Shown here: one piece after another, positions 1 to 9,119 of the stretch
Layout of the letters: every line of letters begins with the position of its first letter
Position numbering within the stretch: position 1 is the stretch's first letter
Assembly: GCF_000808575.1 (NCBI RefSeq)
Contig: NZ_JWLW01000066.1
Coordinates: 372,001-436,000, forward strand
Origin: Alteromonas marina
Lineage (GTDB): Bacteria; Pseudomonadota; Gammaproteobacteria; Enterobacterales; Alteromonadaceae
Direction of reading: 5' to 3'
DNA: 64,000 nucleotides
Made by a program: the position numbers and the translations under genes
The notes under the pieces: generated by a model
Database searches by the model: none
What the model saw: the letters and a program-made list of their open reading frames with translations, nothing else
Told to the model about the DNA's origin: nothing

Positions 1-1729
1 TGTTCCCTTCAGGCCAGCGATCATCCTCTGCCTTTATCAAGCCGGCGGCTACTTGCGTTTCTCGTACTTTGATACCAATCGTTAAGCTTACTTCGTCATT
101 TACCGTTAGTGGGCCTACGGGCATCCCAATAGCTTTTCCTAAATTATCAACTCTGACTGGATGAATACCCTCACTGACCATAGTTGCTGCCTCTTGCAAT
201 TGCGAGGCAAAGGTTCTGGAAGTAAAAAAGCCAACACTGTCGTTAACGACGATGGGGGTTTTCTTTATCTGCTGGACGAAATCGAATGCTTTTGCGAGGG
301 TAGCGTCACTCGTTTTTTCGCCACAAATTATTTCCACCAGCGGCATTTTGTCGACGGGAGAGAAGAAATGCAGCCCAATGAAATTTTCAGGCTTGTGACT
401 AGGTTCAGCCAGTTGAGTGATAGGAAGTGTTGAGGTATTAGAAGCCCAAATTCCATCTTCGGTTAGAAATTGCTCTGAGCCTGTAAGCACCTTGTGCTTC
501 AGCGACATGTCTTCGAAAACAGCCTCTACAACAAGTTCACAGCCTTTCAAGTCTTCATCATTATCAGTAGCAATGATAAGTGAGAGAGCTTGCTCTTTAT
601 CTTGCTCAGTTGCTCGGCCTCTTGCTATTTTCTTGTCATAAACTTTGGCCGTATAAGCTTTACCTTTCTCAGCTGCGTCAATAGACACGTCCTTTAACAC
701 GACCTCAATACCTAAACCTGCCGCTACTGCAGCAATGCCTTGCCCCATCATGCCAGCACCAATTACCCCAATCTTTTTGAATGTGAACTTTGTTTTCACG
801 TCAGGGCGGCTTCCACCACCATTAATCTGATTCAATTGGAAGAAAAAAGCTGACATCATATTCTTTGCTACAGGCGTAACAGGCAAAGAGGCAAATTTTC
901 TGGACTCTCTTCTAAGTGCAGTATCAAAATTAACGGTAACCGCTTGTGCTGCTGTGTCTAAAATCGCTTCTGGCGCGGGTAACAAGCCCCTGGTTTTCTT
1001 AAGAAGCATATGCGGCGCCATTGCTACAGTTTGCGCTATGGATGGCCTGTTAATATTTCCGCCGGGTATTTTAAAACCTTTTTTATCCCAAGGCTGAATA
1101 GCGACCTCACCGTTACCTTTGTTGTTAACAAGCCAGGCTTTGCAATGTGAAATAAGCTCATCTTTGCTCTGTACAGTGGCGTCAATTAACCCGGTTTTCA
1201 AAGCTTGCTGCGGTCTGACTTTTTTACCTTCAAGAAGCAGGGGAAGCGCTGCCTCTAACCCAATTAGGTTTGTAAGCCTAACAACGCCTCCCGCTCCAGG
1301 TAATAGTCCTAACGACACTTCTGGTAAGCCAATTTCAATGCGGGGGTTATCTACACAAACGCGATAATTACTCGCTAAGCACAGCTCATAGCCACCACCT
1401 AATGCTGCACCGCTTATCGCAGCGACTACGGGAACCGGTAACTTCTCTAATCGACGGAACAACGACTTATTCGCCTCTACCGTATCAAATATTTTTCGCT
1501 CATCTCCTGGTTCCATTGCCATGAGCATATTGAGATCACCACCAGCAAAAAACGTATCTTTAGCTGAAGTGAACACGACACCTGAAAGATCTGATTCTTT
1601 TTCCAAAGTGTCTAGTGCTTCCGACATTTCGCGACAAAACTCGTCATTAATTGCGTTTACCGGTCCATTCATGTCCATGGTAATGACTACAATGCCGTTA
1701 TCGTCTTTTTGGTATTTAAAAGTATTCAT
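1..1729 (-). CDS. Fatty-acid oxidation multifunctional protein (enoyl-CoA hydratase / 3-hydroxyacyl-CoA dehydrogenase), C-terminus off the window
   Basis: About 576 residues are visible and the reading frame runs off the left edge. The N-terminal ~190 residues form a crotonase domain with the oxyanion-hole region GGYELCLA and the acid-bearing stretch GLPEVSLGLLPGAGG. From about residue 310 comes a Rossmann fold with GVIGAGMMGQGIA, the NAD-binding site of 3-hydroxyacyl-CoA dehydrogenases, followed by the substrate-proximal motif LHFFSPVDKMPLVE. This order is that of FadB/FadJ alpha subunits, which hydrate enoyl-CoA and oxidise the hydroxyacyl-CoA. The start ATG follows a GGAGG ribosome binding site. 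It lies 22 nt downstream of the thiolase gene on the same strand, giving an alpha/beta beta-oxidation pair with the thiolase first. FadB versus FadJ cannot be decided here. Confidence 0.9.
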   Translation of the reverse strand, partial: MNTFKYQKDDNGIVVITMDMNGPVNAINDEFCREMSEALDTLEKESDLSGVVFTSAKDTFFAGGDLNMLMAMEPGDERKIFDTVEANKSLFRRLEKLPVPVVAAISGAALGGGYELCLASNYRVCVDNPRIEIGLPEVSLGLLPGAGGVVRLTNLIGLEAALPLLLEGKKVRPQQALKTGLIDATVQSKDELISHCKAWLVNNKGNGEVAIQPWDKKGFKIPGGNINRPSIAQTVAMAPHMLLKKTRGLLPAPEAILDTAAQAVTVNFDTALRRESRKFASLPVTPVAKNMMSAFFFQLNQINGGGSRPDVKTKFTFKKIGVIGAGMMGQGIAAVAAGLGIEVVLKDVSIDAAEKGKAYTAKVYDKKIARGRATEQDKEQALSLIIATDNDEDLKGCELVVEAVFEDMSLKHKVLTGSEQFLTEDGIWASNTSTLPITQLAEPSHKPENFIGLHFFSPVDKMPLVEIICGEKTSDATLAKAFDFVQQIKKTPIVVNDSVGFFTSRTFASQLQEAATMVSEGIHPVRVDNLGKAIGMPVGPLTVNDEVSLTIGIKVRETQVAAGLIKAEDDRWPEGN

Positions 1730-1751
1730 GCTTTCCTCCATTATCCTTCGG

Positions 1752-2960
1752 TTACAGTCTTTCGATAATGGTGGAAATGCCCATGCCACCACCTACACAA
1801 AGTGAAATCATTGCGCGTTTTAACTCACGGCGTTCCAACTCATCTAACACCGTACTGACGAGCATTCCGCCGGTCGCACCTAACGGATGTCCCATGGCAA
1901 TTGCACCACCGTTAACGTTGGTCACCTCCTCACTAATACCTAATTCACGCATGTACCTAAGCGCCACAGAAGCAAAAGCTTCGTTAATTTCCCAGAGGTC
2001 GATATCTTCTTTGCGAAGCCCCGCAATTTTTAAGCATTTTTCGGCAGCAGGCGCTGGCCCGATTAGCATAATAGATGGTTCTGTAGAGGTAACCGCTCCG
2101 GCAACAATTCTTGCACGTGGGTATAACCCCAAATCTTTTCCTGCTTGCTCACTACCAATTAGCACGGCACTGGCACCATCAACAATCCCAGAAGAATTCC
2201 CGGGAGTATGGACATGGTTAATTCGCTCTACATGCGGATACTTCGACAATAATGTGGCGTCCATTCCCAATTCGCCTATTTTTTTAAAGGACGGCTTTAA
2301 ACTGGTGAGCCCTTCTAACGTGGCATCGCTCCTAATGAAATCGTCTTTAGCTAATATCATTAAGCCGTTTGCATCTCGCACAGGTACAACTGAGCTATCG
2401 AAATACCCATTATCTCGGGCATAAGCTGCGCGTTTTTGTGAAAGAAGCGCATAATTATCTACATCATTTCGAGACCAGCCTCCCAAGGTTGCAATTAAGT
2501 CAGCGCCAATACCTTGGGGTGGTGTTCTTTGCGTCATTACAAACTCGGGGTCAAACATCATCGAAGCACCTGCGGCTCCCATGGGGACCCTAGACATAGA
2601 CTCCACACCACCAGCTACAATTAGCTGATTCCAACCCGACATAATATTTTGAGCAGCGGAATTGACCGCTTCTAAGCCTGAAGCGCAAAACCTGTCCATT
2701 TGTACGCCTGCCACACTCTCATCCCACCCAGCAAACTGCACAATTGACTTGGCAATATCGCCACCTTGCTCTTTGATGGGACCGGTACAACCCAGCATTA
2801 CATCATCGACATAAGACGTATCTAAGTCGTAGCGTTTTTGCAATTCACGTAATAAACCCGCACCCAGCTCTATAGATTTCACTTCATGAAGCGAACCATC
2901 AGGCTTTCCCTTACTGCGTGGTGTTCTCACCGCATCAAAAATATAAGCTTGTGTTGCCAT
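1752..2960 (-). CDS. Acetyl-CoA C-acyltransferase (thiolase)
   Basis: This is a thiolase of 402 residues, the usual length for the family. It starts MATQAYIFDAVRTPRSKG, has the nucleophile-cysteine region DRFCASGLEAVN near residue 90, and ends with the paired motifs NVNGGAIAMGHPLGATG and LCVGGGMG, which carry the catalytic His and second Cys. It cleaves 3-ketoacyl-CoA with CoA to give acetyl-CoA. The start at 2960 is chosen because MATQAYIFDAVRTP is the family N-terminus and a purine-rich AAAGGGGA lies just upstream. An in-frame ATG 42 nt further upstream is unlikely. It is co-directional with the adjacent hydratase/dehydrogenase gene, so the two probably form one operon. Confidence 0.93.
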   Translation of the reverse strand: MATQAYIFDAVRTPRSKGKPDGSLHEVKSIELGAGLLRELQKRYDLDTSYVDDVMLGCTGPIKEQGGDIAKSIVQFAGWDESVAGVQMDRFCASGLEAVNSAAQNIMSGWNQLIVAGGVESMSRVPMGAAGASMMFDPEFVMTQRTPPQGIGADLIATLGGWSRNDVDNYALLSQKRAAYARDNGYFDSSVVPVRDANGLMILAKDDFIRSDATLEGLTSLKPSFKKIGELGMDATLLSKYPHVERINHVHTPGNSSGIVDGASAVLIGSEQAGKDLGLYPRARIVAGAVTSTEPSIMLIGPAPAAEKCLKIAGLRKEDIDLWEINEAFASVALRYMRELGISEEVTNVNGGAIAMGHPLGATGGMLVSTVLDELERRELKRAMISLCVGGGMGISTIIERL

Positions 2961-3357
2961 AACACCATTCCCCTTTGCTGTGTCAGCAACGCCACAGTAC
3001 ATGGTGAAACCTTTACTATTTCACTGAGACCACGGCCTTGTTAAAAAAATGTTGCTTAAAACTATAGAGAGAATGGACGAAAAAACGATGACTAAAGGCA
3101 CCATATAAATTGACTAAAAGTGACAAATAAGTCGATTACGTGCACGACACGAAAGATATCGCAGCAGCATGTTGTATTTTGTCAATAATGCTGAGCTTTC
3201 TGGTCATTAATAATTGCGCTGTAAAAACATAGATTGTTAAACCAAGGTAAATTTTGGCCACAGATTACAGATTGGCAACGGTAAATAAAGTGCAGTGCTG
3301 TTATATGAACAACAACCGAATGAATGTGACCAAAAGCTTCAGAGAAGGCGATAAAAC
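2961..3357. promoter_or_regulatory. Divergent intergenic region with an inverted repeat at 3004-3024
   Basis: This ~400 bp region separates the minus-strand thiolase operon from the plus-strand CoA-transferase gene. At 3004-3009 and 3019-3024 the hexamers GTGAAA and TTTCAC form an inverted repeat with a 9-nt spacer, 44 bp upstream of the thiolase start. It could be a fatty-acid-responsive operator, but it does not match a FadR or PsrA site closely enough to name. The remainder is AT-rich with no ORF or RNA that I recognise. Confidence 0.35.
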
Positions 3358-4446
3358 ATGTTAGATGGCTTAAAAGTTATAGAAATCGAAGGCATTGGTC
3401 CGGGACCTTTTGCGGCAATGATGCTTGCAGACCTAGGGGCGAATGTAACAGTGGTTCACCGGGAAGACGTTCCCATAGAGGGGATGACTGAAAAAAGCCT
3501 ACTCGATAGAGGAAAAAAGTCTGTCCTATTGAACTTAAAAACAGACGAAGGCAAAGCGTGTGTTCGCGAACTAATTAAAACCGCTGATGTACTTATTGAA
3601 GGGTTGCGGCCTGGTGCTATGGAAAAACTTGGCCTTGGACCGGTCGATCTTCATGAAATTAATCCTGCGTTAGTTTACGGAAGAGTGACCGGCTGGGGAC
3701 AAAGCGGGCCTCGTGCCCAGCAAGCGGGCCATGATTTAAACTACATTGCATTGTCTGGAGCGCTTTGGTATGCATCGCCCCCCAAGCATGCCCCGTTCAC
3801 ACCGCCCACTCTAGTAGGAGACATTGCAGGCGGGGCGCTTTATCTTGTCGCAGGAGTGCTATCAACTCTTTACAGAGTAGGAAAGTCAGGCAAAGGCGCT
3901 GTTGTTGATGCTGCTATCGTAGACGGCTCAGCCCATATGATGAACCTAATTATGTACATGAAAGGCCTTGGCGTATTCTCTGATACACGCGGGCACAGTA
4001 TGTTAGATGGTCCACATTGGAGCCGCTGCTACCAGTGCGCAGATGGTCAATGGATGTCTGTTCAATGCCTTGAGCCACAATTTTACAGGACTTTTTTAAT
4101 GAAATTAGGGTTGGAACAAGACCCTGAATTCCGTAAGCAAAAAGACCCTGCTCTTTGGCAAAAGCTGGGCGAAAAGCTGGAAATATTATTTGCTGAACAC
4201 GCTCAACAGCATTGGATACAGCTCTTTGAAAATAGTGACGCTTGCGTTTCTCCCGTACTTAGCCCTGAACATTCGCAGCAAGACCCGCATATGAAAGCAA
4301 GAAACATATGGTCTACCTCTGAAGGTTTTATGCAGGCAGCGCCCGCACCACGATTTGTCGGTAGCCCTAGCGCTCATAAGCAAAGCGCGCGAATACCAAG
4401 GCGAGGTCAGCATACCGATGAAATATTGAAGGGATTAGAAAAGTAA
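3358..4446 (+). CDS. CaiB/BaiF family CoA transferase (alpha-methylacyl-CoA racemase-like)
   Basis: This is a 362-residue class III CoA-transferase-fold protein. The N-terminus LDGLKVIEIEGIGPGPFAAM with MLADLGANVTVV is the typical first motif. YGRVTGWGQSGP and PTLVGDIAGGALYLVAGVL follow, the latter holding the conserved Asp of the VGDxxGG motif. The length (about 360) and the ends resemble alpha-methylacyl-CoA racemases, which epimerise 2-methyl-branched acyl-CoAs for beta-oxidation, more than the roughly 400-residue formyl- or carnitine-CoA transferases. Its divergent placement beside beta-oxidation genes fits branched-chain fatty-acid catabolism. The exact substrate is an inference. Confidence 0.85.
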   Translation: MLDGLKVIEIEGIGPGPFAAMMLADLGANVTVVHREDVPIEGMTEKSLLDRGKKSVLLNLKTDEGKACVRELIKTADVLIEGLRPGAMEKLGLGPVDLHEINPALVYGRVTGWGQSGPRAQQAGHDLNYIALSGALWYASPPKHAPFTPPTLVGDIAGGALYLVAGVLSTLYRVGKSGKGAVVDAAIVDGSAHMMNLIMYMKGLGVFSDTRGHSMLDGPHWSRCYQCADGQWMSVQCLEPQFYRTFLMKLGLEQDPEFRKQKDPALWQKLGEKLEILFAEHAQQHWIQLFENSDACVSPVLSPEHSQQDPHMKARNIWSTSEGFMQAAPAPRFVGSPSAHKQSARIPRRGQHTDEILKGLEK

Positions 4447-4555
4447 GAGACACGAGGCTGCAACCTACAGTAGATAGGTTGATTACGTAATAAAGCGGGT
4501 CAGTGGGCTTTACGCAAAGCTCATAACAGACCCGATTAGACTTATATTGGCCATT

Positions 4556-4894
4556 TCATGTTTGAACATCATTATTTTCTGACCATATTCTTAACTTTTC
4601 TAATATATGTAGTGCCGTTCTGCCAAACTCAGTTAGCTCGTAAGTAACAGCGATCGGCCTTTCGCTAACTACCTTTCGCAAAACGATTCCTTCGTTTTCC
4701 AGTTCTTTAAGCCTTTGATCGACAATTTTTTTACTGGCACCGCCAAGCATCCTTGCTAGCTCATTAAATCTTACAGGCTCATCTTTGAGGTGATAGATAA
4801 TTGAAGCTTTCCATTTTCCACCAATCAAACGCATTCCACTTTCGATAGCGCAAGGCTTATCAATAATGCTGTTAATTTTTCCTCTTTTTACCAT
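4556..4894 (-). CDS. HxlR-family transcriptional regulator
   Basis: This is a 112-residue winged-helix protein. The family hallmarks are visible: CAIESGMRLIGGKWKASIIYHL, the recognition-helix region FNELARMLGGASKKIVDQRLKELENEGIV, and the wing strand YELTEFGRTAL. HxlR-type proteins often sense electrophiles, quinones or disulphide stress and control a neighbouring divergent operon. The gene is transcribed away from a quinone reductase/peroxiredoxin operon at 5053-6584, so it most probably regulates that operon. The conserved Cys near the N-terminus (residue ~13) is a candidate redox switch. Confidence 0.9.
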   Translation of the reverse strand: MVKRGKINSIIDKPCAIESGMRLIGGKWKASIIYHLKDEPVRFNELARMLGGASKKIVDQRLKELENEGIVLRKVVSERPIAVTYELTEFGRTALHILEKLRIWSENNDVQT

Positions 4895-4936
4895 TTGTTT
4901 TTACTAAGTTTTCCAAAATTTAACTTATATTCCACA

Positions 4937-4986
4937 TAGGTTACCAAAACACTACTGGTTGATTATTGTATTTAGGTTACTAAAAT
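4937..4986. promoter_or_regulatory. Direct repeats TAGGTTACYAAAA, candidate HxlR operator
   Basis: The sequences TAGGTTACCAAAAC at 4937-4950 and TAGGTTACTAAAAT at 4973-4986 repeat with a 36-bp period (start to start) between the divergent hxlR-like gene and the quinone reductase gene. Two near-identical 14-mers in a 158-bp divergent promoter region are best explained as binding sites for the adjacent regulator. This is inferred from position only. Confidence 0.5.
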
Positions 4987-5052
4987 ATACCACATATGAT
5001 TGAGCGAGAAAACATATCGCTATTTCAGACATTACCAATTAGGAGTATATGA

Positions 5053-5649
5053 ATGAGCAACACAAGTAAAAACAATGTACTAATTATCAATGCACACCAG
5101 TATTACCCTTTTTCAGAAGGCAAGCTAAACGCATCTTTCGTCGATAAAGCAGTAACGCTGCTTGAAGCTAAAGGCTACAACACTCGCGTAGTGACAATGA
5201 CTGAAGAACACAACGTTGAAGAACAGTTGGCCCATCATCAGTGGGCTGACATTGTCCTTCTACAGGCACCAATTAACTGGATGGGTGTGCCATGGTCTTT
5301 CAAGAAGTATATGGATGAAATATACACTGCAGGTATGGGCGGCGCATTATGTGCTGGTGACGGCCGCGTTGCCGAAGCGCCGAAGAAAAACTACGGCACA
5401 GGCGGTACCCTTACCGACGTTAAATATATGATGTCTTTAACCTTCAATGCACCAGAAGAGTCATTTAACGACAGCGAAGAGTTTTTCGAAGGAAAATCTG
5501 TAGACGACTTACTGTTTCCAATGCATATGAACTTCAAGTTCTTTGGCATGAAGCCAATGGAAACTTTCGCTAGCTTTGACGTGATGAAAAACGCCGATGT
5601 GGAAAACGACTTTAAACGTTTTGAAGCTCATATAAACAAGCATTTTTAA
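5053..5649 (+). CDS. NAD(P)H-dependent quinone oxidoreductase, MdaB-like flavodoxin fold
   Basis: This is a 198-residue flavodoxin-fold protein. The phosphate-loop region [19 protein letters not shown], the motif [26 protein letters not shown], and the later [23 protein letters not shown] match MdaB/DT-diaphorase-like FAD enzymes that reduce quinones with two electrons. AGGAG precedes the ATG. It is the first gene of a tight operon (10 nt to the peroxiredoxin-like gene) and lies divergent from the HxlR regulator. The context suggests inducible defence against quinones or other electrophiles in the cytoplasm. Confidence 0.88.
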   Translation: MSNTSKNNVLIINAHQYYPFSEGKLNASFVDKAVTLLEAKGYNTRVVTMTEEHNVEEQLAHHQWADIVLLQAPINWMGVPWSFKKYMDEIYTAGMGGALCAGDGRVAEAPKKNYGTGGTLTDVKYMMSLTFNAPEESFNDSEEFFEGKSVDDLLFPMHMNFKFFGMKPMETFASFDVMKNADVENDFKRFEAHINKHF

Positions 5650-5658
5650 GGAATTACC

Positions 5659-6201
5659 ATGAGTACTGAATACACCAATAAGTTACATGCAGGTTCTGCC
5701 TTTCCAGATATTTCAGCAAAGCTGTTAAATGGCGACACTAAAAAGTTAGCGACACCTGAGAACGGTCTTGATTGGAAAATGATAGTGGTTTACCGAGGGC
5801 AACATTGCCCACTTTGCACTCGATACCTCAATCAACTTGAGAGTGTTAGGCATCATCTAGCCGAAATTGGCGTAGACCTTATTGCAGTGTCTGGCGACAG
5901 GAAAGCGCAGCTTGAAAGTCACCTGCCTAGGTTGGACATTAACTTTCCAATTGCGTACGGCTTAACGGTGGAGCAGATGGAAGAATTAGGCGTATATATC
6001 TCTGCTCCAAGATCTCCTCAAGAAACTGATCACCCGTTTTCTGAGCCAGCGCTGTTTGTTGTGAACAATGAAGGTAATGTGCACGTCGCTGATATTTCTA
6101 ACAACCCATTTGTTAGACCTGAGTTAGAGACATTAGTAAGTGGTTTGGGCTGGATTCGTAATCCTGATAACAACTACCCTATTCGCGGTATGCACAAATA
6201 G
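5659..6201 (+). CDS. Peroxiredoxin-like (AhpC/TSA, redoxin-fold) protein
   Basis: This is a 180-residue thioredoxin-fold protein. The active-site region VVYRGQHCPLCTRYLNQL contains a CPLC pair at about residues 51-54, in the place of the peroxidatic Cys of redoxins, followed by LIAVSGDRKAQLESHL. No signal peptide is visible, so it should be cytoplasmic. It is the second gene of the quinone-reductase operon and is followed 8 nt later by the cupin gene. A peroxide- or thiol-reducing role is likely from family membership. The CxxC arrangement also allows a thioredoxin-like disulphide exchange. Confidence 0.8.
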   Translation: MSTEYTNKLHAGSAFPDISAKLLNGDTKKLATPENGLDWKMIVVYRGQHCPLCTRYLNQLESVRHHLAEIGVDLIAVSGDRKAQLESHLPRLDINFPIAYGLTVEQMEELGVYISAPRSPQETDHPFSEPALFVVNNEGNVHVADISNNPFVRPELETLVSGLGWIRNPDNNYPIRGMHK

Positions 6202-6209
6202 GAGCTTCT

Positions 6210-6584
6210 ATGAAAAAAGTGGCTAATTTCGTAGCAGCCCTTTTGGCAACGGGTACTATGTTATCTGGGTGTGCTATGGCGAACGATGACAATTCAGGAC
6301 ACGCTCATATTGTATCGCCAAAGCACTACACTCTTCTTTTAGAAAACGAAAACGTGCTCGTTTTAAAGATGACGCTTCAGCCCGGCGAGGAAGACACTTG
6401 GCACAAACACAATGCTGAAACCGTTTATTTTGAAGATGGCGGAAAAGCCATCATCAAAACAGCTGACAAAGCAATGACCTTGGAAATCCCTGATGGTTAT
6501 GTCATGTGGCATGACGAATGGGAGCACCAAGTTAAAAATATTGGTGACTCAACGATTACTGCAATAATTGTGGAAGCTAAATAA
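6210..6584 (+). CDS. Secreted or lipid-anchored single-domain cupin
   Basis: This 124-residue protein has an N-terminal signal with a lipobox-like LSGC (about residues 19-22), so it may be a lipoprotein. The body is a small cupin: motif 1 PGEEDTWHKHNAETVYFEDGG carries metal-ligand His residues and the Glu, and motif 2 GYVMWHDEWEHQVKNIG carries the last His. AGGAG precedes the ATG and the spacing to the upstream gene is 8 nt, so it is the third gene of the HxlR-linked operon. No substrate can be assigned. Confidence 0.75.
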   Translation: MKKVANFVAALLATGTMLSGCAMANDDNSGHAHIVSPKHYTLLLENENVLVLKMTLQPGEEDTWHKHNAETVYFEDGGKAIIKTADKAMTLEIPDGYVMWHDEWEHQVKNIGDSTITAIIVEAK

Positions 6585-6623
6585 CCAAGTCTTCGATTAT
6601 AGTAAGTGATAGGAACGCGTTTA

Positions 6624-6655
6624 AAGTTAGTGTCAGGGTTACTTGGCACTAACTT
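6624..6655 (+). terminator. Strong hairpin after the HxlR-linked operon
   Basis: The arm AAGTTAGTGTC (6624-6634) pairs with GGCACTAACTT (6645-6655), giving an 11-bp stem with one G-U pair and a 10-nt loop, 40 nt after the cupin stop codon. There is no T-run on the 3' side, so it may be a transcript-stabilising hairpin rather than an intrinsic terminator. Confidence 0.45.
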
Positions 6656-6802
6656 CAATATCTTGGCGCATACGCTTACTTATAATTACCCTCTACCACC
6701 GGCAGACCAATTTAGAAACAATCTTTATTTGATTTTTATAGCGCAAACATTATATTAACGCTCGTCGAAAATTCGACATTCAAAATCAGAAAGGGAAATA
6801 TA

Positions 6803-7159
6803 ATGAAAAAAATAATTGGACTAGCTGCTGCAAGCCTTATTCTTACCTCAGGTTGTGCCACCATTCTTACCGAAGAAACACACAAAATAAACGTTACAAC
6901 AACTAGCGGTGAAACGACTACAGTTACTGTTGATGGCATGTCTCAAACAGTTCCTGGTGTAGTTACTGTTAAGAAAGAGAACAAAGATAAAGTGCTAGTT
7001 GCTGACGATGCAAAATGTACCGACGTTAACTTGAACAAAGAAGTCGAATCTGCGTTTTTCATCAACATTATTAGTGGCGGTGTATTCGGTTCGTCTACCG
7101 ATTACGGCTCAGACAAAATGTGGAAATACCAAGATTCAGTAAGCGTACCTTGTAAATAA
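6803..7159 (+). CDS. Small uncharacterised lipoprotein
   Basis: This is a 118-residue protein with a clear lipoprotein signal peptide (MKKIIGLAAASLILTSGC, lipobox LTSGC). The mature part is Thr-rich (TTTSGETTTVTVDG), has two Cys (KCTDVN and the C-terminal VPCK) and the segment GGVFGSSTDYGSDKMWKYQ. This segment recalls small Gram-negative lipoproteins of unknown function with a short membrane-associating GG(x)nGSSTD stretch. AAGGGAAA precedes the start. An intrinsic terminator begins 21 nt after the stop codon, inside the next coding region. Confidence 0.8.
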   Translation: MKKIIGLAAASLILTSGCATILTEETHKINVTTTSGETTTVTVDGMSQTVPGVVTVKKENKDKVLVADDAKCTDVNLNKEVESAFFINIISGGVFGSSTDYGSDKMWKYQDSVSVPCK

Positions 7160-7162
7160 GAT

Positions 7163-8995
7163 ATGTTTACACGAATTCTAAAAGGAAGCATTCTTGCTTC
7201 CTTTTTTTTGATTTTCGCAGCTAATTCCACTGCCAGTGACGTTACTCAAACTAGCGACTCAAAAGTTGATAGCGCAACGTTACAGCAAATAGCTAACGAC
7301 CCGTTGTGGCAACTATTGTTACAACTTAAAAATGGGAAGCCAATTACTAACGACACCTCTATTTATATATCAAAGTCGTTCGTCAGCCCGTTTGCCGAAG
7401 CGCAAGCTACCATAGACCTTTTTCAGCGTAATACCCAAAACATTTGCAACTACCCTGCTCGTTTACGGCTGCTCAAGCGTTACATACCTGAATTTGACCT
7501 TATTACCCCTGCCGAGCACTGCGCAGAATATCGCAAATTTGTTGAAAGTGTTCCTGCCGATAGTATCAAGCTAATTTACGCCTCAGAAAATGTTACATCT
7601 GCGAGCTCTATGATGGGGCATATTATGCTTCGTCTAGATGGAACTAATGATAATGGCATTCCCGTTAAGCACGGTATTACATTTTTTACAGAGCTAGACT
7701 CTTTAAACGTTCCTCACATCATGTACGAAACATTGATGACAGGAAAAGAAGGCGTATTTAAGGTTGCTCCTTACCAAGAATTTGAGCAGTTTTACCTCTA
7801 TGAAGAGCAAAGAAACATTTGGCGATACACGCTAGATTTCAACGAGCAACAGCGCCACTTTGTGCAAGACTATATATGGGAATTGGGACAGCAGAGCCCC
7901 GCTTATTTTTTTCATATATTCAACTGTGCGACCGTTACTCAGTTGTTGGTAAATATTGCTCGTCCTGCTCATCTAAATCAGGTTGCTAGCTGGCTGACCC
8001 CTCTTGATGTTGTTAAGTTTGCACAAGCAAACTCTCTCGTTGCTTCAACCCAATTCGTACCTTCAAATAAGTGGGAAATAACGACGTTAGAAGAAAGCAT
8101 CGGGAGTAGACGCGCGTCTGCCATATCTTCGCATTTAGCTCGCGCTCAGCTAGATTCATTATCACTTTCGTTTGTTGAAACCAAATACGCACTGGCGCTT
8201 AATCAGTACTTTAGGTCAGCACAAACAATTTCAGAACAGAAATATCAAAAGAACTCCGCTGAAATTGCAGCGTTTGATGCTAAATATAAGCACCTTTCTT
8301 TAGACGTGTCTGAGCTCCCCGTTCCTTCCTCTCGCCAGCAAGAAGGTTATGTTGCTGCCGGTTTCACTCATCAAGACAGCCGTTCGTTCATGGCGTTTCG
8401 TGCCTTTCCTGTTGCAAGAAGGCTAGCCGACGACAACAGGAGCATGATTGGTGAAACCGAGCTTATCTTGGCCGACGTTGAGTTCAGAGTTGGTTTAGAG
8501 CAAAGCAACTTAGGTGATATCTATGTGGACAAGGCCATGCTTTACCAAATGGTGTCGCGGGTACCTGTTACGCAAAATATAAGCAACTGGTCATCATCAT
8601 TTAACATTGGAATAAATCGCGTGCTAACCGGCGAGCGACAACGCAAACTCATTGTTCAATCGGAGTTTGGTTTAGGTTTTACACGTGAAGTAATGCAAGG
8701 TTTAGGGGTGTATAGCGACATCATTGTGGGTGCAGGCGCTAACAAGCACGAAGCATTTGTGTACGCCAAACCCGTTATTGGGCTATATGCATATACAAAA
8801 CTGAATAGTAAGTTGGCGGTTAACTTAAGTAGGACCTACAACCAATATGGAAGTGATGAGCCAATCGATGCAGTATCGTTTAGCTTGCACCAATATGGTT
8901 TCGAAAACATCGCGTTAGATTTTGAAGTGAACATACAGAAAGTTGCCGATGAATATGAATCTAGCGCATCTTTTATGTTGGGGTATCGTTTTTAA
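7163..8995 (+). CDS. DUF4105-type (Lnb N-acyltransferase-like) exported protein
   Basis: This is a 610-residue protein with a Sec signal peptide (MFTRILKG, hydrophobic core SILASFFLIFAA, predicted cleavage after NSTAS). Residues ~130-270 carry the DUF4105 hallmarks: ENVTSASSMMGHIMLRL, and HIFNCATVTQLL with the conserved Cys (about residue 255). These resemble the His/Cys dyad of NlpC/P60-like and Lnb-type acyltransferases. The C-terminal ~220 residues look like an outer-membrane beta-barrel (alternating strands ending MLGYRF). DUF4105 proteins are linked to lipoprotein or lipid acylation, but function here is not established. The signal-peptide codons coincide with an intrinsic-terminator hairpin (see 7180-7209). 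Confidence 0.8.
   Translation: MFTRILKGSILASFFLIFAANSTASDVTQTSDSKVDSATLQQIANDPLWQLLLQLKNGKPITNDTSIYISKSFVSPFAEAQATIDLFQRNTQNICNYPARLRLLKRYIPEFDLITPAEHCAEYRKFVESVPADSIKLIYASENVTSASSMMGHIMLRLDGTNDNGIPVKHGITFFTELDSLNVPHIMYETLMTGKEGVFKVAPYQEFEQFYLYEEQRNIWRYTLDFNEQQRHFVQDYIWELGQQSPAYFFHIFNCATVTQLLVNIARPAHLNQVASWLTPLDVVKFAQANSLVASTQFVPSNKWEITTLEESIGSRRASAISSHLARAQLDSLSLSFVETKYALALNQYFRSAQTISEQKYQKNSAEIAAFDAKYKHLSLDVSELPVPSSRQQEGYVAAGFTHQDSRSFMAFRAFPVARRLADDNRSMIGETELILADVEFRVGLEQSNLGDIYVDKAMLYQMVSRVPVTQNISNWSSSFNIGINRVLTGERQRKLIVQSEFGLGFTREVMQGLGVYSDIIVGAGANKHEAFVYAKPVIGLYAYTKLNSKLAVNLSRTYNQYGSDEPIDAVSFSLHQYGFENIALDFEVNIQKVADEYESSASFMLGYRF
7180..7209 (+). terminator. Intrinsic terminator embedded in the DUF4105 signal-peptide coding region
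   Basis: The arm AAAGGAAGC (7181-7189) and GCTTCCTTT (7196-7204) form a 9-bp stem with a 6-nt loop ATTCTT, followed by an uninterrupted run of eight T (7202-7209). It lies 21 nt after the lipoprotein stop codon and 17 nt after the next start codon, so it can end the lipoprotein transcript and attenuate the downstream gene. Confidence 0.85.
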
Positions 8996-9119
8996 TCTAC
9001 TCATAGTGGGATGTATTGGGGTTACTTCATTTGGTGCTGCCTAACAATTGAAGTCCCCCAGCAAACCCATTAAAGTCGCTCAACACAAACTTTTCTCACT
9101 TTCTGAAAGGCTTTAATTC

